Of a stretch of 58,443 bases of DNA, positions 42,464-52,600 are shown piece after piece. Below the pieces are notes generated by a model. It made no database searches, was not told where the DNA came from, and was given only the letters and a program-made list of their open reading frames with translations. Within the stretch, counting starts at the first letter, position 1. Every line of letters begins with the position of its first letter. Source of the DNA: Peloplasma aerotolerans. GTDB lineage: Bacteria > Bacillota_I > Bacilli_A > Acholeplasmatales > Acholeplasmataceae. Position numbers and translations under genes: made by a program. The stretch covers positions 1-58,443 of the forward strand of contig NZ_JASCXW010000008.1 in the NCBI RefSeq assembly GCF_030012175.1. Direction: 5' to 3'.

Positions 42464-44533
42464 ATGTCCTTTTTATTATCCCTTTTTAGTTTTTTTACGG
42501 TCTTAAGTTATCGAATCGATTGGATTAATGATTTTTTAACTTTGCAGTTGCATGAAAATGTTGATGACTACGTAGAATTACCGGAAGCAAGACTATACAT
42601 CAATGAAAAACGTGTCTATGATCCAGATATGTATTATATTAGAAATGGTGTTGAGTGGACATTTATTTCAACTGTCAACACAAATGTGGTGAAAACTTAT
42701 TCAATCAAGTATCGTGTCTATTTCCCAACTTACTCAATCACTCAAGTCAAAACAATAACATTTGATGTTGTTGATTCAATATCACCAACATTTCATCATA
42801 TCCCACAATATAAAATACCTTTAAATCAAAAATTACCTGATCTAAAAGCAAATTTGATCTATAGCGACAATTATTATTCAGTAGAACAACTAAACTTGAA
42901 TATTGATTCAACCAAAGTTGTTTTAAATCGTATTGGTAGCTATCCCATTGTATATCAAATTTCTGACCCATCAGGAAATGTAACGATTCAGACGGGATAT
43001 CTTGAGGTTTATGATCACTTACCACCAGAGATTACACTTAAAAAAGAGTTGATACTACCCTACAATGCTCTTTTCGTTTGGCAAGACTATTTTACGATTA
43101 AAGATAATTATGATTTAGTTTTAAATATTAATATAGATGATTCACATGTTGATTATACGAAATTAGGTGTATATCCAATTTCTATTACTGCATCCGATCA
43201 AAGTGGCCTAAGTACAACCATTATTCAAGATATAACAATTGTTGACCTTGTAAAACCAGTAATCATTTTAAAAAGTCAACCACCACCTATAGAAGTCTTT
43301 TCAAATTTAAATGAAAATGAATTGAAATCATATATTATCGATGTTTATGATAATTATGACCAATTGTCAATCGATGATGTTATAGTGACGCACGATATAG
43401 AATATGATGTATTGGGTTATTACTATATCTATTATCGTATATCTGATTACTCCAACAACACACTAGATGTCAAAGTAAAAGTTCAAGTCGTTGATCAAAC
43501 AAAACCTGAAATATGGGTGCTTGAACCTCTTGTTTTTAACGTTTTTGATCCTATTCCTTTTTTAGATACTTATATTGATTATTCGGATAACTATACACAT
43601 AAAGATCAGTTAACTTTAAAAATAACATCTTCATTCAAGATGAATACTATTGGTAAATCAGCAGTTTCCTTTGAAGTTACAGACGGTTCCAAAAATAAAA
43701 CAACGCTTCAAACATATATTGAAATCATAGATAGCATACCACCAGTAATCAATCAAATGAATGATATTATTATTACAGATTTTCAAAAGAAGTTACTCAA
43801 CCATTTTTTTGAATATGAAGATAATTACGATATAAAATCTAACTTAAAACTTGAAATTGATGATCAATTTGTGGACTATGAAAAAATAGGAAGTTACCCG
43901 CTTTATGCTTATGTAACTGATACATCAGGCAATACAACGCAGCTAGATTCAGAAGTTATCGTTCTTGATATTGTTGAACCTGTTTTATTGCTAAAACATA
44001 GTATTGCTCATATTCAAATAGGAAGTGAGCCACTTAACTTAAAGTCATTTATTTATGAAGCGTATGATAATTATGATGAGTTGACGATTGATGATGTTAT
44101 TATTTATCATCAAATTGATTACGAAGAAATTGGTGTTTATGATGTCCTATACGTTTTAGTTGATCAGTCACAAAACATGAGTCAACAGATTCTATATGTC
44201 TCAATAGATGATTGGATTCCTCCTTGGATATCCGGGAAACCATTATCGATAGCAACAAACGATTTTTTTGATCCCCTAGAGGGTATTGAAGCAGGGGATA
44301 ATCTGAACGACTATGAAATCACCTATTTCCCAAAAATGATTGATACATCGACACCAGGAGATAAAACAATAACATATATCATTACAGATTCAAGGGGCAA
44401 CTATACTACATTTGATCGCATAATTACTGTGTATCCAATAAAGGGAAAAAGAGAGATTACGGCATATGTTCCCGTTATGATTGTTACAGTTCTAGGGATA
44501 GCGTCTTGTTTATACATTTGGAAAAAAATGTAA
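42464..44533 (+). CDS. Membrane-anchored surface protein with seven Ig-like repeats
   Basis: A short hydrophobic start (residues 1-16) may be a signal or anchor, and a clear membrane helix near 663-685 ends in a basic tail, so the repeats should face outward. Between them lie about seven units of 75-85 residues, each starting with a PP-I/V or KP-I/V motif, then a DNYD-like turn and a GxYxVxYxVxDxSGN ending, the layout of DUF5011/HYR-type immunoglobulin-like domains. AGAGGTGA precedes the ATG. It follows the ABC exporter after 51 bases with no terminator. It is probably an adhesive or structural surface protein. Confidence 0.72.
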   Translation: MSFLLSLFSFFTVLSYRIDWINDFLTLQLHENVDDYVELPEARLYINEKRVYDPDMYYIRNGVEWTFISTVNTNVVKTYSIKYRVYFPTYSITQVKTITFDVVDSISPTFHHIPQYKIPLNQKLPDLKANLIYSDNYYSVEQLNLNIDSTKVVLNRIGSYPIVYQISDPSGNVTIQTGYLEVYDHLPPEITLKKELILPYNALFVWQDYFTIKDNYDLVLNINIDDSHVDYTKLGVYPISITASDQSGLSTTIIQDITIVDLVKPVIILKSQPPPIEVFSNLNENELKSYIIDVYDNYDQLSIDDVIVTHDIEYDVLGYYYIYYRISDYSNNTLDVKVKVQVVDQTKPEIWVLEPLVFNVFDPIPFLDTYIDYSDNYTHKDQLTLKITSSFKMNTIGKSAVSFEVTDGSKNKTTLQTYIEIIDSIPPVINQMNDIIITDFQKKLLNHFFEYEDNYDIKSNLKLEIDDQFVDYEKIGSYPLYAYVTDTSGNTTQLDSEVIVLDIVEPVLLLKHSIAHIQIGSEPLNLKSFIYEAYDNYDELTIDDVIIYHQIDYEEIGVYDVLYVLVDQSQNMSQQILYVSIDDWIPPWISGKPLSIATNDFFDPLEGIEAGDNLNDYEITYFPKMIDTSTPGDKTITYIITDSRGNYTTFDRIITVYPIKGKREITAYVPVMIVTVLGIASCLYIWKKM

Positions 44534-44544
44534 CAGTATACTTT

Positions 44545-44573
44545 TTGACAAACCCAAACAATTACACTATAAT
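44545..44573 (+). promoter_or_regulatory. Perfect-consensus sigma-A promoter of the flavodoxin gene
   Basis: TTGACA (44545-44550), a 17-base spacer and TATAAT (44568-44573) match the consensus at every position. The start codon follows 47 bases later after AAAGGAG. Confidence 0.93.
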
Positions 44574-44620
44574 GATTGAGTAGATAACTTTATAAAAATG
44601 AGTAAAAGGAGAATATAAAC

Positions 44621-45052
44621 ATGGCAAATGTATTATTAGTATATTGGAGTGGAACAGGCAACACAGAAATTATGGCCGAAAAAATAAAAGAAGGTCTAGA
44701 AAACGCTGGTGAGACTGTTGATTTTCGAACAGTAGATGCAGTTGAGCCAAGTGAAGTTGCTGATTTTGATAAACTTATATTTGGATGCCCATCAATGGGT
44801 GTTGAAGTATTAGAAGAAGACGAGTTTGAACCATTTTTCGAAGAAGTAGAAAGCAGTCTTTCAGGTAAAAAAGTTGCACTATTCGGATCTTATGGATGGG
44901 GCGAAGGAGAATGGATGGATGCTTGGCAAGAGCGTGTTGTTGGAGCTGGAGCTACACTATTCAAAGATGAGGGATTAAAAATCAATTCAACACCAAGTAG
45001 TGAAGAAGAAGAAACATGTGTTGAATTTGGAGCAGAATTTGCTAAGTTCTAA
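44621..45052 (+). CDS. Flavodoxin
   Basis: This 143-residue FMN protein carries low-potential electrons. The phosphate-binding loop YWSGTGNTE (residues 8-16) and the later GCPSMGVEVLEEDEFEPF and LFGSYGWGEGEWMD blocks form the FMN pocket of short-chain flavodoxins. The high acidic content is typical. It stands alone, between its own strong promoter and a terminator, which suggests abundant expression. In an organism like this it may serve the flavin-reducing needs of chorismate synthase, ribonucleotide reductase or isoprenoid enzymes; the partner is not shown. Confidence 0.93.
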   Translation: MANVLLVYWSGTGNTEIMAEKIKEGLENAGETVDFRTVDAVEPSEVADFDKLIFGCPSMGVEVLEEDEFEPFFEEVESSLSGKKVALFGSYGWGEGEWMDAWQERVVGAGATLFKDEGLKINSTPSSEEEETCVEFGAEFAKF

Positions 45053-45060
45053 AACATAGA

Positions 45061-45092
45061 AAAAAATGCTGACCCAAAAGCATTTTTTTTTA
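45061..45092 (+). terminator. Intrinsic terminator after flavodoxin
   Basis: AAAAAATGCT (45061-45070) pairs with AGCATTTTTT (45079-45088), loop of eight bases, followed by T residues. Confidence 0.9.
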
Positions 45093-45110
45093 ATTATATA
45101 ACCATTAACT

Positions 45111-45132
45111 TGTTATAATAAGACTAGGTGAT
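45111..45132 (+). promoter_or_regulatory. Extended -10 promoter and ribosome site of dnaE
   Basis: TG-T-TATAAT at 45111-45119 is an extended -10. AGGTGAT (45126-45132) follows at once and GTG at 45137 is the matching start codon. In-frame starts at 45128 and 45131 overlap the ribosome site. Confidence 0.58.
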
Positions 45133-45136
45133 GAAT

Positions 45137-48100
45137 GTGTTCGGTGTATTATACTTACAAAGTTCATACAGTATGCTTAAAAATGCAATTCCACTTCCTT
45201 CTTTAGTTAAAGAAGCGAAACGCAAGGGATATGACTTCATTGCTTTAAGCGATGAAAACTTGCATGGCATGCTTACGCTTTTTAAAGAAGCGAAACAAGA
45301 GCAAATAAAACCGGTGTTGGGTTTAAAGATCAATGTATCTATAGAACTCGAAGAAACGGGTTTTTTAGTGTATGTTAAAACCAATGAAGGTTTCCAAAAC
45401 CTATTAAAAATATTACTATTAAAAAGCGAAACCGAATTAACTATTGAGCATTTAGTTCAACATCAAAAAGGACTTATTTTTGTTACATCTGGTCCAGATT
45501 CTATCATTGATAAATCTATTATGAATGGTAATGAAGATATTGCATTTAGATATATTCAAGATTTTAAGCAAGTCTTTAATCATTTCTATTTAGGTATGTC
45601 TTTAGATACCTTTGATCATGAGATGAAAATTGCTCCTACTTTATATGAGTTATCTGAAAAGACTAAAGTAAAATTATTACCGATACATCAAACATCATAT
45701 TTAACGAAAGATGATCGTGAAGCATATGAAGCATTAGTGAAAATCGATGATGAAAAGAATGAAATGCCTAAAGAAGCAAACTATGCTTTCTTGAATAAAA
45801 AAGAACTCATCAAATTATACTCCGATTATCCGTTTATTTTTGACACACTAGAAAAAGTTATTCAATCAATTAGCTATCAGTGGGAACAACCAAAGTTTGA
45901 AATGCCGATATACAAAGTAGATAACGGAACACCTTATGAATACCTAAAATCTTTAGCTACAGTCGGACTAAAAAAGCGTTTAAAAAAAATAATAAATGCA
46001 AATTTAAAAGAGTATCAAGAACGCTTATATTATGAGCTATCTATTATTCATAAAATGGGTTTTGATAACTATTTTTTAATCGTATATGATTTTGTAAAAT
46101 ATGCAAAAACCCATGATATATTGGTTGGTCCAGGACGCGGATCTTCAGCTGGATCACTTGTTGCTTATTGCTTAGGAATTACAGATGTAGATCCAATTAC
46201 TTATGATCTATTATTCGAAAGATTTTTAAATCCTGAGCGAATATCAATGCCAGATATTGATATGGATTTTCCCGATAATAAAAGAGATGAAGTCTTACAA
46301 TATGTTAAAGAAAAATATGGCGATAAACATATCATTTCGATTGTAACATTTGGAACCTTTGCACTACGCTCATCCATTCGTGATATTGCACGTGTCATGA
46401 AAATCGATACTTCAAGAGTTACAGGGATTATACAAAGTGTTATCAATGATAAAATTGATACTACAGATGAAGAAATGACACGTCTTCTAAAGGTTGCAAA
46501 ATCAATTGAAGGACTGCCCAGACACACAGGAACACATGCTGCTGGCATGATTATGGCAGAGCAAGATCTTTCTCAATATATTCCTTTACAAAAAGGATTA
46601 TATGACTTTTATCAAAGTCAGTTAGAGGCATCAGATTTAGAGTCATTGGGATTACTTAAAGTTGATTTTTTAGGCATTAGAAACCTTACAATCATTGATG
46701 ATGTCATCAAAACGATACATCGCCTTGGAAAGCCTTTTTCACTTGTTGATATCCCTTTAGATGATTCGAAAACATATGAGTTATTATCACGTGCTGAGAC
46801 AAGTGGGATATTTCAACTTGAATCAAATGGAATGCGTGCTGTTTTAAGAAAGTTGAAGCCAAATACATTTGAAGATATTATTGCTATCTTAGCACTATTT
46901 AGACCAGGCCCTATGGACCATATTGATGAGTACATAGATCGAAGAAATGGAAAGAAGTTTTCATATATCCATCCTAAACTTGAAACCATACTTAATCAAA
47001 CTTATGGAATCATTGTTTATCAAGAACAAATTATGAGAATTGCTAACGAATTCGCAGGATATACTTTAGCTGAAGCTGATCTTTTAAGACGAGGTATTTC
47101 AAAAAAAGATTTAACCATTTTGGAAGAAGAACGCAAACGGTTTGTTGATAAATGTCAATCACAAAATTATAGTAAAGAAATCGCAGAACAAATTTATGAT
47201 TTAATTGTAAAATTCGCTGATTATGGATTTAATCGAAGTCATAGTGTGGCATATTCTATGATCGCTTATCAGATGGCATATTTGAAAGCTAATTATTATC
47301 CTGAGTTTATGACAATTTTACTTTCAAGTATTACAGGCAATGAAGGATTAACAAATGATTATCTTAATGAAATCAGAAAACATCAGATTCAAATTCTACC
47401 ACCTGATATCAACACAAGCACTGATCAATATATCCATACTGATCAATCCATATTTTTACCATTACTTTCAGTTAAAAGTATTGGTCGTTTAACGGTCCAA
47501 AAAATTCTTGAAGAAAGAAGTTTAGGAAATTTTAAAGATTATCAAGATTTCAAATTAAGAATGAAAAAAGATTTAAATGAAAAGAATGTTGAAATGTTGA
47601 TACATAGTGGAGCACTAGATGCTTTTAAACTTAACCATAAAACTATGAATTATCATAAACAAATTGATGATGCAGGATATGAACAATATATTACAGATTT
47701 CAAATTAATGACTACAGATGAGTACAGTTTTGCCGAAAAAGCACAATTTGAGAAAGAAGCACTCGGTTTCAATGTATTATATAGCCCAATTATGGCACAT
47801 CGTGATATCATAAAGAAATACAAGCTAAATACGCTTGATGATTTAAATCATCAGCAACAAGTTGAAGTATTGGCTTATATTAAAAAAACAAAAGCGATTA
47901 AAACAAAACAAGGAAAACCGATGGCTTTTATCGAACTTGATGATGGAATGACACAACTAGAAGCAACACTATTTACAGAAACGTTTATCAAATATGAAAA
48001 TCTACTCAATAAAGATGTTCAGATTTTTAAGATTAAAGAAAACCAATTCCGAAACAAAAAAACATATGTCGTCGAGCATATACAACCGATTGACAAATAA
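45137..48100 (+). CDS. dnaE: DNA polymerase III alpha subunit DnaE
   Basis: DnaE is the replicative C-family polymerase. Palm motifs are clear: GPGRGSSAGSLVAYCLGI near 332 and PDIDMDFPD near 372, with the third catalytic Asp region SDLESLGLLKVDFLGIRNL near 508 (cited in part). Helix-hairpin-helix and OB parts complete the C-terminus. At about 988 residues it is a compact Gram-positive-type DnaE. The N-terminal PHP domain lacks its metal ligands: QSSYS stands where HxHSxYS is usual and SDEN where TDHG is usual, so proofreading there is unlikely. GTG at 45137 follows AGGTGAT. Confidence 0.95.
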   Translation: MFGVLYLQSSYSMLKNAIPLPSLVKEAKRKGYDFIALSDENLHGMLTLFKEAKQEQIKPVLGLKINVSIELEETGFLVYVKTNEGFQNLLKILLLKSETELTIEHLVQHQKGLIFVTSGPDSIIDKSIMNGNEDIAFRYIQDFKQVFNHFYLGMSLDTFDHEMKIAPTLYELSEKTKVKLLPIHQTSYLTKDDREAYEALVKIDDEKNEMPKEANYAFLNKKELIKLYSDYPFIFDTLEKVIQSISYQWEQPKFEMPIYKVDNGTPYEYLKSLATVGLKKRLKKIINANLKEYQERLYYELSIIHKMGFDNYFLIVYDFVKYAKTHDILVGPGRGSSAGSLVAYCLGITDVDPITYDLLFERFLNPERISMPDIDMDFPDNKRDEVLQYVKEKYGDKHIISIVTFGTFALRSSIRDIARVMKIDTSRVTGIIQSVINDKIDTTDEEMTRLLKVAKSIEGLPRHTGTHAAGMIMAEQDLSQYIPLQKGLYDFYQSQLEASDLESLGLLKVDFLGIRNLTIIDDVIKTIHRLGKPFSLVDIPLDDSKTYELLSRAETSGIFQLESNGMRAVLRKLKPNTFEDIIAILALFRPGPMDHIDEYIDRRNGKKFSYIHPKLETILNQTYGIIVYQEQIMRIANEFAGYTLAEADLLRRGISKKDLTILEEERKRFVDKCQSQNYSKEIAEQIYDLIVKFADYGFNRSHSVAYSMIAYQMAYLKANYYPEFMTILLSSITGNEGLTNDYLNEIRKHQIQILPPDINTSTDQYIHTDQSIFLPLLSVKSIGRLTVQKILEERSLGNFKDYQDFKLRMKKDLNEKNVEMLIHSGALDAFKLNHKTMNYHKQIDDAGYEQYITDFKLMTTDEYSFAEKAQFEKEALGFNVLYSPIMAHRDIIKKYKLNTLDDLNHQQQVEVLAYIKKTKAIKTKQGKPMAFIELDDGMTQLEATLFTETFIKYENLLNKDVQIFKIKENQFRNKKTYVVEHIQPIDK

Positions 48101-48119
48101 TATATGAAAAGGAGACCAC

Positions 48120-48653
48120 ATGATATCTGATTCCTGGAGCAAAGAAAAAAGACAACAATTTGATATTGAGTACTCTAAACTTTTTGGTGGACAAGTACGT
48201 GCAATGAAATCTTTATATAAAAACAAGAAAGATTTGATCTTTCTAGAGGATTTATTAAATAATATCAGCAATAATATATATCAAACACTGATGCAAAATC
48301 AACTAGAAATGGCAGAAGCTTTTCTAGAAAGAATGTTTTTAAGTTCACTTGACTATGAAGTTGTTGTTATGAACAGTCATATCGAAGATGAATTTTCAAT
48401 TTACGTCTATTTTTATAATGATTTCCATACAATAGAATATGATGAAATTCGTATTAAGAATGTTGAAGATGTTAAAATGTTGATTGAACTCATTATGTAT
48501 GTCGGAAATGTTTATCATAACCTAGCTAGATATGATGAAGAGATTGACATAAACCTACCCGAATATCAATTTCACTCAGGATTTAAGGCAGATGTTTCAA
48601 TTAACATGGAACGATCAGAAGAAATAGAAGAACCTAAAAGATTTTATAGTTAG
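48120..48653 (+). CDS. Conserved-looking protein of unknown function
   Basis: I do not recognise this 177-residue protein. It has no membrane segment or signal. The first half is helical with basic residues (WSKEKRQQFD, MKSLYKNKK, then LLNNISNNIY); the second half alternates hydrophobic and acidic residues (FSIYVYFYNDF), suggesting a small mixed alpha/beta domain, and the tail is acidic. AAAAGGAG precedes the ATG, so it is a real gene. It lies 19 bases after dnaE and eight bases before the CDF transporter, and is probably transcribed with both. Confidence 0.6.
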   Translation: MISDSWSKEKRQQFDIEYSKLFGGQVRAMKSLYKNKKDLIFLEDLLNNISNNIYQTLMQNQLEMAEAFLERMFLSSLDYEVVVMNSHIEDEFSIYVYFYNDFHTIEYDEIRIKNVEDVKMLIELIMYVGNVYHNLARYDEEIDINLPEYQFHSGFKADVSINMERSEEIEEPKRFYS

Positions 48654-48661
48654 GGGAAAAA

Positions 48662-49546
48662 ATGACACAAGAACAAAGAAAAAGGTTACTGCACGCAATA
48701 ACTATTGGATTAATTGCTAATGTTATATTAGCAGTTTTAAAACTTACATTTGGAATATGGGGGAACGCTCAAGCATTAATTAGTGATGGGCTTAACTCAT
48801 TTTCAGATGTTTTTATTAGTATACTTCTTTTGGTTGTTATGAAGGTTGCGACAAAAAAGCCAGATCATGATCATCCATATGGTCATGAAAAATTTGAAGG
48901 TTTAGCATACTTTGTTTTAGGTATTATCTTTTTTATAACTTCCATTTATATTGGCATAACTTCTATCACATCGATTTTTAATTACATTAAAGACCCTACA
49001 GAAGCAATCAAACCACATCTTTATACTGTCATTATTTCTATATTTTCATTAATCATTAAATTTATACTATTCAAATATTTCTTAATCATCAGTAAGAAAT
49101 ATAACAATCCAACCTTGAGAGCAGATTCAAAAAATCATTTACTTGATGCTTGGGCAACATTGTTTTCAGTCGTAGGTTTGTCTTTAGCCCAAATAAATCT
49201 GATTGTTTTTGATTATATAGCAGCATTGATTATAGGTTTATTTATCTTTAGATTAGCATATCAAGTCATCAAAGATTCAATTTCATATCTTGTTGATCAA
49301 GCACCTACAAAAGAAGAAGTTGAGCAAATCCACAAAATTATCCTTGAAGTAAAAGGTGTTATTAAGGTTGATGATTTAAAAGTAAGAAGACATATGACTC
49401 GAAAGTATGTCGATGTTGAAATTGGTGTAGAATCTTCATTATCATTAAAAGAAGCACATAGAATTGCTGAGAAAGTTCATCATCAAGTTGAAGATGAGTT
49501 TCCAGACGTTATTCACTGTATGGTTCATGTTAATCCAGCAACTTAG
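48662..49546 (+). CDS. Cation diffusion facilitator metal transporter
   Basis: The 294-residue protein has six membrane segments (about 10-205) and a cytoplasmic metal-sensing domain (210-290). The metal-binding residues appear in SDGLNSFSDV near 43-52 and ADSKNHLLDAWATLFSVVG near 155; a histidine-rich loop PDHDHPYGHEKFEG lies between TM2 and TM3. CDF proteins export Zn, Mn, Fe or Co by proton exchange. The GGGG-A ribosome site precedes the ATG. The exact metal is not readable; SD plus HD pairs are compatible with Zn or Mn. Confidence 0.9.
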   Translation: MTQEQRKRLLHAITIGLIANVILAVLKLTFGIWGNAQALISDGLNSFSDVFISILLLVVMKVATKKPDHDHPYGHEKFEGLAYFVLGIIFFITSIYIGITSITSIFNYIKDPTEAIKPHLYTVIISIFSLIIKFILFKYFLIISKKYNNPTLRADSKNHLLDAWATLFSVVGLSLAQINLIVFDYIAALIIGLFIFRLAYQVIKDSISYLVDQAPTKEEVEQIHKIILEVKGVIKVDDLKVRRHMTRKYVDVEIGVESSLSLKEAHRIAEKVHHQVEDEFPDVIHCMVHVNPAT

Positions 49547-49578
49547 TTTTATCAAAATATAAACGAAGTTATATTTTA

Positions 49579-49607
49579 TTGTGTTTAAACTCCTTTTTTG
49601 CTAAAAT
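49579..49607 (+). promoter_or_regulatory. Promoter of the giant repeat-protein gene
   Basis: TTGTGT (49579-49584), a 17-base spacer and TAAAAT (49602-49607) form a plausible promoter. AAAGGCGG precedes the start codon at 49642. Confidence 0.55.
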
Positions 49608-49641
49608 AGATGTAAGTAATCAATAGAAAGGCGGAATACAT

Positions 49642-52600
49642 ATGATGCCATCGTTATTGTTGATTCAATGGGGTGTTGTTGGCTTTTTCATAGTCATGCA
49701 CTTTTTAATAGGGTTTATAAGAGGAACGAGTAAATCAACCTACTTCACAATTGTCAACATATTGATGACAATTGTTACTTTATTATTGATTTCTCTCATA
49801 TCGCTTAATCTCATTTTATCACCATCATTTACATTTCAAGATTTGGTAATCCGAATTCAAAATATGTCTGGGAATATTATCCCAGAAGATGTTGTTACAT
49901 ATATTACAGACCCAGCACTTACGGGGTTTATTGTAGCGATCATTGATTTGGTGCTGAGAATCGTAGGATTCTTCACTTTATATCCAATCATTAAAGGATT
50001 TTTTACTTTGATTATTTTTAGACCTATATGGAGTTTTGGTATAAAAAAATCACTTCTTAGAAAACAAAATGAAAAATTACAAATAGAATTTAATGAAAAG
50101 CAAACCGGGAAAAAGAAATTTGTACCCACTAAACGACTCAAGAAAAACATTTCAAGTCGCTTTTTCGGTGGGACAATTGGTGCTGTCAATGGCCTCGTAG
50201 TTGCTTTTATTTTTCTATTACCTGTACTTGTTATGGCAAGTTTTATTTCGGGATTTAATGATACGGTAACAGTTGCAAATCATCATTCAATTACTGAACT
50301 TAGCACAACCAATGAGGAGTTAATCACTATACCAAATGAGATACAACAATATTTAAACGAAGTTGCAGAAATGAATGAAAAAGGGTTTTCATCAATAACA
50401 AGACAAATTGTTGTTCAAGGAAAACCTATAGATCGTTTAATATTTGATATGATTTTTACAACCTATGTTGTCGAAGATGAGGAAAAAACACCAATTAACT
50501 TTATTGGGGAACTAGAAGGACTTGTTGGTATCGCTGAAGTTATTTATACTGGAGGTTATTTAGAAGACGATTTTGATTACCGTGATATATCTAGTGACAA
50601 CTTGGGAGATATTGAAAAAATATTTGGACATATAGGAAATTCTAATCTAATCGGGTATATGATTCCATTTGCGACTAAATATGGAGTGGAAAAATTTCTA
50701 CCGGACTATATTGATGGTGTTAATTTATATGACAGACAAGGTAGTGCTGCAGCGCTTGATGAGTTTACAAGCATAGACTGGTCAGATGAATTCAGTAATA
50801 TTTATGGAATTGTCGAAGCTATACTTGAATTTGGTTCTGTTGCAGAAATATTAAACTATGCTAATAACCCAGAATTAATGCTTGAATTATCTCCTGATGA
50901 AGGTGTTCGTTTAGCGAATATCATTAGAGCGGTCGGAGAAATGGAAACATTCTCACTGTTAAGTGCAGCTGCAGACTATGCAACAACACTTACTGAAATT
51001 CAACAAGAGATATCGTGGATGGATCCAGCTGAAGTAGAAGGTTATTTGCAATATAAATTATCATTTATCATCGATAATCCTAAATTCTTTACAGGAGAAA
51101 ATGGTGAGATATCTAGAATTGCTAACTTGATTGAAGCCATATACTCAGATGAGTTTGGTGATGTCAATCTCGTAGAACTTGTTAACAGCATAAATGATCC
51201 AGAAACATTTTTGGAAAATCAAAATGCCGATTGGACAGGATCATTATTAGAAAAAATAGTTGAAATTCAATTATTAATTGAATCAATCCCAATAGGTGTA
51301 GATTATGGTGTCTATAATACATTAGGAGACCAAATTGAAAGAGAATTAGCTGATCAAATCTCTGAAAGTTTAAATGAGGTTGGTTGGGATGATGAGATAT
51401 TAAATGTTGGAGAAATATATAAAGAAGTTTTGAAATTAGGATTAGCTAGAGCATTTGGTGTTGAGCCAGATTATTTTGGTATTGTTGATGACATAGCAAT
51501 TAACCACATGGGTTCTGTTAGAACTATTGTTGAAAAAATATTTGAGGAAAGCCAAGTTGTTAATACTGCTATAGAACTTGCAAGTCCAATTATCGTTGAT
51601 ACAGTCATCCAAGATCAAGAATTAAAAGAACTCGTTAACGAAGCATTGATTAGCGATCCAGATTCAGGGGTAGTTGATTTTAGATTTGGGCAAGAAGTTA
51701 ATAATTTATTAACGTTAGCTGAGTCAATTTATTTGTTTACAACAGCAACACAACTTGTTAATATATCATCTATGACACAAGATGCTCAAATTGAATTATT
51801 TGCTGGTTTCGGATCACTTACTCAAACACAATATGGAAAATTAACCTCAGCAATCGAAGAACTTCAAATATTTGAACGTACTGGTGCAAGTGGTTTAGAA
51901 TATGCAAAAAATAGATTTGAAATAGAACAGTTATATATTCCTGAGGAAGTACAATTAGGACAAGAATTATCATCAATCGTAGGTTTCATATACTATGCAG
52001 CCTCATATACTTATGATAATAGGCTGAATTACTATAGTTATGAAGAAATTGATTTTGCTCCTTTACTAGCAGATGAAATCTTTAGATCACATCTTCTAGC
52101 GACTGAATTAGAAAATCATTCACACTTATTATTAAGTAATATTGCCCATAATTTAATGATATACGCAGGAGATCAAGCGATTAGTCAATATCTTGCTATT
52201 CCTGAAAATTTAAGTATTGCTTCCCCAGAGAGTGAAGACTGGATGGATGAGTTAAATGCATTATTAGGTGCAGTCTTTGATTTAGGGGCTTCATTCCAAG
52301 GTTCAGAAGCTATCACATTATCATTTAGAGATGTTGTGACATTAGCTGAAGACCCTATGTCCGCTCCAATCTCATTAATTACACAATTTCAAGATATCGT
52401 TAGAGCTAACGATGCATTTGGAAGTTTGGATGCATCTCAAATATTAAGAACCTCAATTGTCAATGCAATCGATAATTTAGGGCCAACATTAACTGCGAAT
52501 TTAAATGGATATGAACTAAAAACACCAGAAGTAGCACGTGATGGCAATATGATTAAGATTGGTATGATTGTTGAGTTAATTCACGGTTTAGCGACCGTAA

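Noticed and set aside
42418-42464. A full separate promoter for the Ig-repeat protein
   Set aside because: TATCAT lies at a good distance from the start codon, but no acceptable -35 or extended -10 is seen, so cotranscription with the exporter is equally likely.
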